Below are positions 58,232-64,000 of a stretch of DNA of 64,000 nt, piece after piece (the stretch's first letter is position 1; every line of letters starts with the position of its first letter). Position numbers and translations under genes: made by a program. This DNA comes from Lophius americanus (lineage: Eukaryota; Chordata; Actinopteri; Lophiiformes; Lophiidae), in NCBI GenBank assembly GCA_037951165.1, contig JBBDHG010000009.1, forward strand, positions 9,761,001 to 9,825,000. Reading direction: 5' to 3'. The notes below the pieces were generated by a model. It saw nothing but the letters and a program-made list of their open reading frames with translations. It searched no databases and was not told where the DNA came from.

Positions 58232-61200
58232 CATCACCTACTGTATCCCTGTAGCTTGAAGAATATCTGCTTTCCACCAACTTCAACAGAAATCCATCTT
58301 GGATAAGCTTTAAAAATGTTTCTAGCACGCATCACACATTTTGTCAGATATCCATCCTCATCTGCTGAAAGGAAGGATCTCTGCAAGATCTCGAATCTGT
58401 CCTGGCTGGTTTGATGAAAGCAAACGAGTATAAACTCTGGTCTACTCTGTCCATGCCATCTGTGAGATCAGTTGAAAATTTGGAACACTAATTGAATGTA
58501 AAGTTTTGGTTGAATGTGTTTTTGAAACAGTCTACTGTTCCCCATTTGCTTGTGATGATTCCACATTTGTATATGGTCTATACAAAACATGGGGAAGGGG
58601 GCCTAAAAAAGACTTATTTTGCCATTTTATTGGTAGTGCCATGTGTTTTACTGGTGAGATAAATTACGAGTTACTGGGTAGAAAATTTCTACACAACATC
58701 TAAATCCTTACCTTCAACTGTAGATTGTGGTATAGGACTAAGAAACATACTACAGTTAAGTAATACTGTATGTTTATGAATATATGAATTTCTGCAAGCG
58801 AAGTGTGCTGTGACAGTCTCAAAGTTTACTATACATCCAATATTGTATATTCTGAACTGTTGTGTGTAACATTGGTCCGATATTAGGAGTATGGTGCCAC
58901 ATTTAAGCAAAGCTCAATATGGTTTATACACAAGAGCAAAAATAATCTTAAAACAGATTGACAAGACTGATGGGGAATGTCCGATATCAACAATGAGAGT
59001 CATCACTTTTCTGTTTTATGCAATAGATTGCAACGATGGACAGATTTTGCATTGGTCTGCCAAATGTCTATTAGTTTTATCAGTGATCGTATTCCATCTA
59101 AGAGATGCACCAGTAGGGATGCAGACAAACTGCCTGGTGACCACTTATGCCAAACTTATCGGTTCTTAAGTACTTGTCTGTCTGCACTGCAGCTCTGTGA
59201 TCATATTTCAGTTAACAGCTGCAACGTGAACATTCAGAATTTGCTAAACATTTGATAGGAAATCCTTCAAAATATTGCCATTCAATGTCAATTCAAACAT
59301 AGTTTTGTGGTTACATTTATGCATGATCACAAAATATGAATGTGATTTGTCATTTTAGAATGCATGGATATGAATACTGGGAATGGGTCTGATATGCTCA
59401 CAGGACCACTATGATGTGCATTCCAGAAGAATTGCAACTTAAGTAAGACAGTATATGAACATATACTAATATAATATTAAGTGTTGTTGAGATGAGGTTA
59501 ATTCCAGAATGGATCTCACATGTGTCTGACTACTTAGCTGTAAAATGCTGCAGAATGAGTCTGGTATGTTTACAAAAGCAGCCAGAAGATTGGATCATTC
59601 AGTGCCATGATATGTGGCATGGCGGCAAACACTCTAGTGCAACTACATGGAAATTGGGATGCTGTCTCACCTTCTATATTCCAGTTTGGGCCTCCAGCTG
59701 GGGTAAAAAATTATATAAGTTTTTTTCAGAAATGTGCTACACACATCTTCATATTGATCAATCACACTTCAGGAACTTTGCATTGTGAGAGTATTTCAGC
59801 ACATGCACTGCAAGTAGTTGTCAATTAAGATGCATGCTTGAAAGTACTGCAACTACTAAGTTAGACATTACTAGCCTCTCAAAACCCACTTTAAATATGT
59901 GAGTAACATAACAATTTATGGCTTTTCCCTAAAAGAATATGGAAAAATCAATGAATCAATACATAACTCCTTCTAAGGTCTTATCAATTAGTGATAGTTT
60001 GTAAAGAGTTTTTAACTAGGACTGTAAAATACTCTACCGTGTCTGATACTTTCATGAAAGATTCTGGCATCATCTCTGTTCATAGCCAGCATGGTCTCAC
60101 TTAGTGCTGTAATCAAGGCAGATGGACACTTTTTATTTGAGGTCAGGGAAAATATCACTTTCTTTTCATAGATTTAATTATAATCCTCACTTGTTTATGG
60201 TCCAGGAAAAAAAAAATCTAAATTGCTAAACAAGTTTACTGCTGTAGATTGTGACATTTATCTGATAATCAAAGAGGATGACAAACAGTGTCTGCATACT
60301 TGTTTGTACTACATGAATACTACGCTTTATCCAGTTGAATCCAAATAATAATGAACTTTTCAAACAAATTGAACATTGCCAATCCCACGCTTTAAGAGAC
60401 AGGGATAGAACATGTCAATATTGGTTTTCAATTCCGAGGGTATATCAACATTTCATAAAACAACAAGATAATCACGGCAATAACCAGCAGACAGAAGCCA
60501 TTCATTTTATTTGAGATGGAAATGGAAATCGCACAACATGCAAGGATGCAAAATCAGAAAGAGATTTAAAATGAAATATAAAAAGAAATATGCATGGTTC
60601 ACACAACCCAAAAAGACATACAACCAATCATTAAAGCAATTATTGGTTGTATAACTCAAACACCAAGGGCAGCTTTATATCCAAAAGTATTCAGGCTATA
60701 ATTTCTCAACTGTTGGTTCAATTAAGTCCAAATTTGCAGCACATTGATCAACTTGACCTTGTGTTTTACTTTATTAGTTCATACTTAACTCACTAGGGGA
60801 GTCTTTTTACCAAAAACACTTTTTTCAGTTCACATTTGATACATATGAATTGACTCAAGGAGATCTTGTAAAAATTATATTTACTGTTGTAGATCATATT
60901 TTTTCTCACTACGGGGATCTTTTTTTTTTTTGAAAAATACTGAGGACATAACTTCACATTTACTTTGAGGAGTTCAAGTAAAGATACTGCTTGTTCAATG
61001 CAAGGGATTAGGGAGCTTTCAGGGATATACCTTTGCTTTTGGGGACAACAGCATAGGTCTAGTTTAATCATTGGCAGATTAATTTTAGATTGGTAGTAGT
61101 GTGTCGCTTACTTGTAAGGACTTTAAGAGAACTGACTCAACAAGGCTACTATTTAGACTACAATAGAGTGGAGAGGTTCCGTTAAATCAGACACCATGCA

Positions 61201-64000
61201 GCATGTTTTAGCTCTACTATTGGTGCTTGTTCTGCAAAATAAATGAGAGGATGCCATAGGAAAGAAATATCACAAACACAACATTTTTTTCTGTGCAGAT
61301 TAGTGGGGGATGGCAGGGTAAAAAGAAGAACAGGGCTCATACCATCTTCATATAAAAGTAATTTAATACAGTGTTATGAAGTTAAGACAGATTCCACATC
61401 ATCTGCACACCATCTTAAATACATTGTGAAACATGCTATGTGTGCATGGGTTTATGCATAGGTTTATGTTCATTTATGAGGCCCTTCATAAGAGAAGTTG
61501 ATTAACTTGTTATATTTTAACATTACTCTCATTACTTAATAATGATATACATGCTACTCATCTTAGAACTCTTTAAGCCACTGCTCTAATTTTGTATATA
61601 ACACTCACTAGTTCTCATTTTAAATATTAAAATACATGACATTCTATGTACCACATGTTATCTTAACATATTCCCACAGCGGATAATTTCCTTGTGATAA
61701 TATTAAGATATTTATTGCTTTTCATTTTCAATAAATTTTGGGCTCTCACAAAGAGAAAGGCAGCTGTAATTTAGATATGCATGAACACAATTCTTATCCA
61801 TGGATTTTTTTGATACCAGCTGTGCTATCTTTCAGTTTGAAAAATAGAGAAGATTATTTAAGTATATCTAAGTAAACTGTAAAAGAAAAGGGCAAAGCAT
61901 GCGAATGAAACAAATATTTAAGAAATAATATGAATAGCATTGATCAGAGGCATACATAAACTCAGGCAATCAGAGCATTATGTATTGCTGAGTTAGACAG
62001 AAAAAAGAGAAATACCATGCAAACATCTAATGCCATTTACCATGACAGAGGGAAATGTAGTTATGTAAAACCAACAATTATCTGCAGAAATGATGGTCGA
62101 GAAAGAACCAGTTAAAGCATGAAGTCAGTAGGACCAGTCTGCGTTAGCATGCGTGACAAACAGATCTACACAGTCAAGCTGCTGCAACAGTCTCAGGCTC
62201 CATTTACCTTCGCTGTCAGACATAGCACCTTGCAAGTCATCCATGATGAATGCAATGTCTCGATCATAGCCACGTGTCCGTGATTCCTCCCGCATATGTT
62301 GCTGTACCTCTGGCAGGGAATGGCTGGACCCAAACTGGTCCCTGGAATCAGCAGAGATTGGAGGCAGAGGTCCGGCTGATGCTCTAGCCATACCCATTGG
62401 CTGCCCCACTGGGCTTAGAGGGCTCTCCTCCTCAGAGTTCTGAGCCACGAATGGAATACGGCCCCGGCTTTGGCTGATAGGTAAACTGGTGGGTTTTACT
62501 CTGGACACCCCAGGGGCAAATGCTGCATCCAGCACATCTCCTTCTGTTTTAAGTCTAAGTGAGGAGCTGGATAAGTCCCGTTTGATGGACAGATCCAAGC
62601 CATAGACAGAAGAGGGGCGTGAAGAGGGACGTGATGATGGTCGGGAACGAGAGCCACTAGGGTAAGTTCCATCATCCTGGGCAGTTGCCCTGAGAGTAGA
62701 ACCCAGCCCAATTGATTGCCCAAGATTGAGAGAACCAGCCAGGTTGCTCCCCAGGGAGGAACCCAGATATTTTTGTTGCTCTGACAGGTTCTTTCTTAGC
62801 CCAAATGTAATCTCATCCTGAAGCAGCCTCGCCGTGGCAGCCAGATTGGTGACAGAGGAGGCCCCAGATCCCATGTAGCTTGCAAAGTCAGGCTCCATGT
62901 CCCTGCTCTCCTGAATTGGGGAAAATTTAGTGATGACCTTTGGGTCTAATAAGGCCCTTTTGCATTTCATTTGTTTCTGATAGAGGACAGCGGCTGGCAG
63001 TTGCTTCGCAGCCTGTTTTTCAAGCGTAAGTCTGCCGATGCTGTATTTTTCTCCTTTGGGGAAGTTGCGAAAACTGCCATCACTTGGAAGATAATGGGGC
63101 GTGCCCAGGCCAGTCAGGGGTTCTAATCCCTCAGTTCCTCGCCTGAACTCCTGCTTGATCTGCTGCTTCAGAAGCTTCAGCTCATAAGGTTCCTCCATAG
63201 TGTCATCTTCTCCTTTAGTATAACTCTGTAGCCGAGATGAACCTAAAAAATCTGCCACCTGAAAGGAAAAATAATACAACCACACATCAAGTGTTTTCTC
63301 AACAATGTTGTTCATTAATACCATGTACAAGCAAATTATGAATTGTAAGTGTCTCTAGAACAAAAAGAAGTAATCTCAGTTAGTAGTGTGTCAAAGAGGT
63401 TATAGGTTTACTGCCTAGCCCTCCAATGTTGATTCTGAATTGACATAAATAAAGCGTGTGAAGGCCGAAACGTAAGCAGAAGATGGATAATTCTCATAGA
63501 AGGCATCCGCCCGAAAGCTGCCCAATAGGTAAAGCTTTGTTTTGTTGGCATCCATTTTGTTAAATCTATAATTCTGGAATTTTGTATGTGACCAATCAGT
63601 GAAAGTGCACCAGAGAAAGCATACTAAAATCAATAATAGTTCATGAGGTTAAATGTAACAGTGAATATTTACCTCTGCTGTGTGCCTGACTTCTGCTGCC
63701 CTGAGCAGTCTGTCTGTCTTGGACAGCTCTTTATCAGGTAGGTTGAATCCAGAACCCAAGCCTGAGTTGCTTAGAACTTTTGATGTCTTGGTCAGTTCTC
63801 CTATGTCCTCTATCATCACGTAGTTTCTGGCATTGTGGTGATCAATATCAGTATAAAATGAATCAGCAGAAATGCTAGACATAGGACTAGAGGCCATGCT
63901 CCTCTGCTCTAGCCCTAACCTCAAATCCAAGCTGCTATACTTTCCTCCTAGGTGAGCTACCCCATAGCCATTTTCTGTAGAAGTTGGCACAATGAGCAGA
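44426..64000 (-). CDS. pclo: Piccolo presynaptic scaffold, C-terminal part (20 coding exons, 5' end beyond window)
   Basis: Piccolo is a giant scaffold of the presynaptic active zone that links vesicles, actin and release machinery. The visible part covers about 1191 residues: a serine-rich segment (63258-62208 and upstream), a PDZ domain (about 57976-55922), C2A (53924-50596) and C2B (46175-44426), ending at TGA. Splice borders are all GT-AG and every phase joins without a break. Landmarks are NGYGVAHLGGKYSSLDLRLG, RDIAFIMDD, GNGLGIRVVGGKEIPG, SYSDPFVKVYLLPGRG, IKSRSHGIFPDP, GKTQVMGEIK and [20 protein letters not shown]. C2 domains exclude bassoon, the paralogue, which lacks them. C2A keeps acidic loop residues (PRDNDSYSDPF, WDYDRSSSND) and C2B largely lacks them, as in mammals. 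Fish may have pcloa and pclob; which one this is cannot be said. Confidence 0.96.
45774..45919 (-). CDS. pclo: pclo coding exon, C2B middle
   Basis: 146 nt, phase 1 to 0. It reads DLYVKLYVVNVATQKRIIKK, then KTRICRHDREPSFNETFKF and PLNPTGHSVQ. Acceptor tgccttcag, donor ACAG|GTACAC. The poly-lysine strand KRIIKKKTR is conserved. The 1204-bp intron that follows is AT-rich and holds nothing else I can name. Confidence 0.95.
46041..46175 (-). CDS. pclo: pclo coding exon, C2B start
   Basis: 135 nt, phase 1 at both ends. It encodes KTQVMGEIKVALKKEVKTEG, DQLVLEILQCRNITYKFKS and PDHLP. Acceptor tctggcag. The donor is CCAG|GTCTGG, weak at +3 to +5 but the only position that keeps the conserved P-D junction. 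Confidence 0.94.
46904..46962 (-). CDS. pclo: pclo coding exon, pre-C2B linker (59 nt)
   Basis: Acceptor tttattcacag, donor GAAG|GTAAAT. It encodes GKSTPNGTDKNQLGTPENE between split codons. Its first base completes ATT with the previous exon, giving PRI-GKS as in mammalian PRI-GKM. Too short for simple ORF detection; supported by exact phase agreement on both sides and homology of the flanks. Confidence 0.85.
47115..47256 (-). CDS. pclo: pclo coding exon, C2A-C2B linker (142 nt)
   Basis: Acceptor tctgccttcag, donor CGCAT|GTACGA, phase 1 to 2. It encodes GHRLADVSGSVVLSAPSLVG, then DAYGGLDEDEAEGIGVDS and AIFQVPR. HRLADVS and VDS...IFQVPRI line up with mammalian HRPAESS and VDS...LFPIPRI, but the middle is acidic instead of serine-rich. 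Only about 30 nt separates its acceptor from a long tetranucleotide repeat. Confidence 0.85.
47284..48040. repeat. Degenerate tetranucleotide satellite (CTAC/ACCT/CCAA units)
   Basis: About 750 bp of CTAC-type units with CCAA, CAGC and TTAC variants in the 2.5-kb pclo intron. On the gene strand it reads as (GTAG)n. The 220-codon plus-strand open frame over it is a repeat artefact. The rest of this intron (48041-49764) is unique AT-rich sequence apart from the 19-bp tandem repeat at 49231. Confidence 0.97.
49231..49268. repeat. Two perfect 19-bp tandem copies
   Basis: CATACGCCCTGGACTGGCA occurs at 49231-49249 and 49250-49268, followed by a partial catgcaca. It lies inside a pclo intron. Confidence 0.9.
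49765..49959 (-). CDS. pclo: pclo coding exon after C2A (195 nt)
   Basis: Phase 1 at both ends. It encodes MQMLPLEKSHSSPGSSKSSS, then DGQLRSNGPSRSQSKSSV and THLEDAG-type and AIAAAEAAVQ motifs (here TQAHLEDAGIAIAAAEAAVQ), ending RLQP. Acceptor cctccag, donor CCAA|GTAAAT. The serine-rich start and the alanine helix are highly conserved in piccolo. If the intron is retained the frame adds SKSQPCP and stops at 49742. Confidence 0.94.
50302..50596 (-). CDS. pclo: pclo coding exon, C2A end and linker (295 nt)
   Basis: Phase 0 to 1. VLIDLSNTAQLDNTPRWLPL completes C2A, KEQCESIEHNRAHHAAQ follows, then a Gly/Pro/Gln/His-rich insert, then NSVIKSRSHGIFPDPAK, a conserved piccolo block. Acceptor attgtgtctcag, donor AAAG|GTAATA. 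The insert is longer than the corresponding mammalian stretch. Confidence 0.94.
50880..51030 (-). mobile_element. LINE RT relic in a pclo intron, copy 1
   Basis: The minus strand of ggatagagccctaggggata reads as a mutated GVPQGSILGP-type RT motif. The next 90 bp on the plus strand (ggcattaaccacggttattg through acagaattatgtaacttg) also occurs, diverged, at 54760-54885. Confidence 0.4.
51474..51545 (-). CDS. pclo: pclo coding exon, C2A (72 nt)
   Basis: Twenty-four codons, phase 0 at both ends: LKKKTLEVTVWDYDRSSSND then FLGE. Acceptor ttccaaccag, donor GAA|GTGAGT. It contains the second Ca2+-binding loop (WDYDRSSSND). Confidence 0.96.
52403..52496 (-). CDS. pclo: pclo coding exon, C2A (94 nt)
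   Basis: Phase 2 to 0. It encodes ADNKRRTRYAQQTMNPEWNQ then TVIYKNIHLEQ. Acceptor tctttcaag, donor CAG|GTACTG. NPEWNQT is a core C2 strand. Its first base completes a serine after the 27-nt exon, or a glycine if that exon is skipped. Confidence 0.95.
52896..52922 (-). CDS. pclo: pclo 27-nt exon in C2A (candidate alternative exon)
   Basis: Exactly 27 nt, phase 2 at both ends, encoding QVMVVQNA plus split codons. Acceptor gactccctcag, donor CAAG|GTAGTG. It equals the nine-residue segment that is alternatively spliced in mammalian Piccolo C2A and alters its Ca2+ response. The frame is kept with or without it. Confidence 0.92.
53794..53924 (-). CDS. pclo: pclo coding exon, C2A start (131 nt)
   Basis: Phase 0 to 2. 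LQINYDRNLGNLIVHVLQAR, NLSPRDNDSYSDPFVKVYLL and PGR. Acceptor tttttcctcag, donor AGAGG|GTGAGT. It carries the first Ca2+-binding loop aspartates. An RN insertion between YD and LGN differs from the mammalian YDLGN. Confidence 0.96.
54017..54064 (-). CDS. pclo: pclo coding exon, 48 nt before C2A
   Basis: Sixteen codons, PTEVMMAPHPITGEIQ, phase 0 at both ends. Acceptor ttctttaaag, donor CAG|GTATAA. HPITGEIQ is conserved immediately before C2A in mammals. It can be skipped without a frame change. Confidence 0.93.
54760..54885 (-). repeat. Dispersed repeat in a pclo intron, copy 2
   Basis: Plus-strand ggaggcgttaaccatggcta through acagaattatgtaacttg is a diverged copy of the block at 50910-51030. 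The rest of the 1251-bp intron (54065-55315) is AT-rich apart from the poly(C) run. Confidence 0.4.
55121..55151. repeat. 31-nt poly(C) run (poly(G) on the gene strand)
   Basis: Uninterrupted C from 55121 to 55151, about 165 nt downstream of the donor at 55315. Such runs are hard to sequence, so the length may be inexact. Confidence 0.95.
55316..55557 (-). CDS. pclo: pclo coding exon, PDZ-C2A linker (242 nt)
   Basis: Phase 1 to 0. It encodes GGQRSPGVDPKQLAAELQKV, a Gly/Pro/Val-rich middle and SSGVPSPGQPASPAINKKQR, then SK. SPGVDPKQLAAELQKVS is a conserved piccolo block. The acceptor is a tandem CAGTAG: exon start 55557 or 55554, differing by one codon. Donor CCAAG|GTAGTG. Confidence 0.94.
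55652..55719 (-). CDS. pclo: pclo coding exon, end of PDZ (68 nt)
   Basis: Phase 2 to 1. DLNMLSDPEHPQALEHHIQL then KA. Acceptor ctctcaatag, donor GCGG|GTATGT. DLNMLSD is identical to mammals. Confidence 0.93.
55922..56030 (-). CDS. pclo: pclo coding exon, PDZ C-terminal half (109 nt)
   Basis: Phase 1 to 2. MQVLEWNGVPLTAKTYEEVQ then CIVGQPCAEAELCVR. Acceptor atcaccacag, donor GACT|GTGAGA. VLEWNG and TYEEVQ mark the PDZ alpha-helix region. Confidence 0.95.
57671..57796 (-). CDS. pclo: pclo coding exon, PDZ core (126 nt)
   Basis: Phase 1 at both ends. NGLGIRVVGGKEIPGSLGEI, then GTFIAKVIPGGVAEQTGK and VVE. GLGIRV is the PDZ carboxylate-binding loop. Acceptor tttccctcag, donor GAAG|GTAAGA. The 1640-bp intron that follows (56031-57670) shows no further feature. 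Confidence 0.96.
57901..57976 (-). CDS. pclo: pclo coding exon, PDZ start (76 nt)
   Basis: Phase 0 to 1. MKLVPYAFPHTCIKLKKDLK then DASVS. Acceptor tgatttcag, donor TCAG|GTAAAG. It aligns to mammalian MHYIFPHARIKITRDSKDHTVSG. Confidence 0.92.
58063..58151 (-). CDS. pclo: pclo coding exon before PDZ (89 nt)
   Basis: Phase 1 to 0. YHLRREDTDWFDKPREGHPH then SGNMSDRRQ. Acceptor ctctgcctag, donor CAG|GTGAGA. YHLRRE.TDWFDKPRE is near identical to mammals. The end is shorter than in mammals, where a further 30 or so residues precede the PDZ. A GT tract lies 40 nt upstream of the acceptor. Confidence 0.93.
58152..62207 (-). other. pclo: pclo intron (4.06 kb)
   Basis: AT-rich sequence with an AC tract at 58192-58231. 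Short plus-strand open frames at 58506-59828 overlap one another and match nothing I know. I see no exon with conserved flanks. Confidence 0.75.
58192..58231. repeat. AC microsatellite
   Basis: About 38 bp of AC (GT on the gene strand), about 40 nt upstream of the acceptor of the exon at 58151. Confidence 0.97.
62208..63258 (-). CDS. pclo: pclo large coding exon, serine-rich region (1051 nt)
   Basis: Phase 0 to 1, 350 codons. Acceptor cctttcag, donor GAAG|GTAAAT. Landmarks are PYELKLLKQQIKQEFRRGTE, YSIGRLTLEKQAAKQLPAA, SKFSPIQESRD-type (here TKFSPIQESRDMEPDF), ITFGLRKN, SVYGLDLSIKRDLSSSSLRL, SLPISQSRGRIPFVAQNSEE, SSHSLPEVQQHMREESRTRG and YDRDIAFIMDDLQGAMSDSE. An RPSS unit is present three times in a row. 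The frame runs on past the donor to a stop at 62125, so intron retention would truncate the protein before the PDZ. Confidence 0.97.
63673..64000 (-). CDS. pclo: pclo coding exon, partial at the right edge
   Basis: 109 codons are visible, from LLIVPTSTENGYGVAHLGG to LRAAEVRHTAE, ending at GAG|GTAAAT in phase 0. The V of VPTST is not an initiator; the frame continues off the window. SSISADSFYTDIDHH and KTDRLLR are conserved with mammals. The 414-bp intron 63259-63672 is AT-rich and empty. Confidence 0.96.

Noticed and set aside
58506..59828. Several overlapping plus-strand open frames in the 4-kb pclo intron
   Set aside because: They overlap in different frames, match no family I know, and have composition like the surrounding intron.
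40025..61060. Shared phrase tttcagggatatacc near 40035 and 61020
   Set aside because: Only about 15-20 bases agree and the flanks do not align, so a common repeat is not supported.
44426..64000. Bassoon as the identity of the large gene
   Set aside because: Bassoon lacks the PDZ and C2 domains seen here; the sequence matches piccolo throughout.

Overview
The window reads as AT-rich vertebrate nuclear DNA from a ray-finned fish, probably a teleost. Reasons: long spliced genes with GT-AG introns, very many CA/CT/GATA microsatellites, and relics of fish-type retrotransposons (L2-like, Tx1-like and RTE/Rex3-like LINEs). There is no operon structure, rRNA, convincing tRNA or CRISPR. The exact species cannot be read from the sequence.

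Two real protein-coding genes are visible, both on the minus strand and in tandem. (1) 64000 to 44426 is the 3' part of piccolo (pclo), the giant presynaptic active-zone scaffold. Twenty coding exons (about 1191 residues) with consistent splice phases cover a serine-rich region, the PDZ domain, C2A (with a conserved 27-nt exon) and C2B, ending at a TGA at 44428-44426; the 5' part lies beyond 64000. A 3' UTR of about 2.8 kb probably follows, to near 41584. (2) 36573 to 5346 is the 5' part of cacna2d1, encoding the calcium-channel subunit alpha2delta-1. Six coding exons (signal peptide, then extracellular N-terminus, about 171 residues) have phases that fit each other. The rest of the gene lies beyond position 1.

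Layout from left to right: 1-5345 is cacna2d1 intron 6 (cut by the window) with a Rex3-like relic and an LTR-like segment; 5346-7184 holds exons 6, 5 and 4; 7185-24490 is a 17.3-kb intron with a Tx1-like LINE interrupted by an antisense L2 copy, two RTE tails and a perfect 15-bp hairpin; 24491-25292 holds exons 3 and 2; 25293-36484 is intron 1, with a GATA/GGTA satellite, a LINE carrying nested insertions, a Tc1 relic and a possible alternative first exon; 36485-36573 is coding exon 1, preceded by a CpG-rich stretch and a 97-bp CT tract; about 36900-41580 is the intergenic spacer with a MITE candidate; 41584-44425 is the pclo 3' UTR; 44426-64000 is pclo.

Both products act at presynaptic terminals: alpha2delta-1 traffics and positions voltage-gated calcium channels, and piccolo organises the active zone. 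Their tandem order matches the PCLO-CACNA2D1 neighbourhood of tetrapods. I found no undescribed multi-gene system. The points most worth a second look are splice features (27-nt exon, NAGNAG acceptor, phase-matched candidate first exon, repeats close to splice sites) and the nested transposons.
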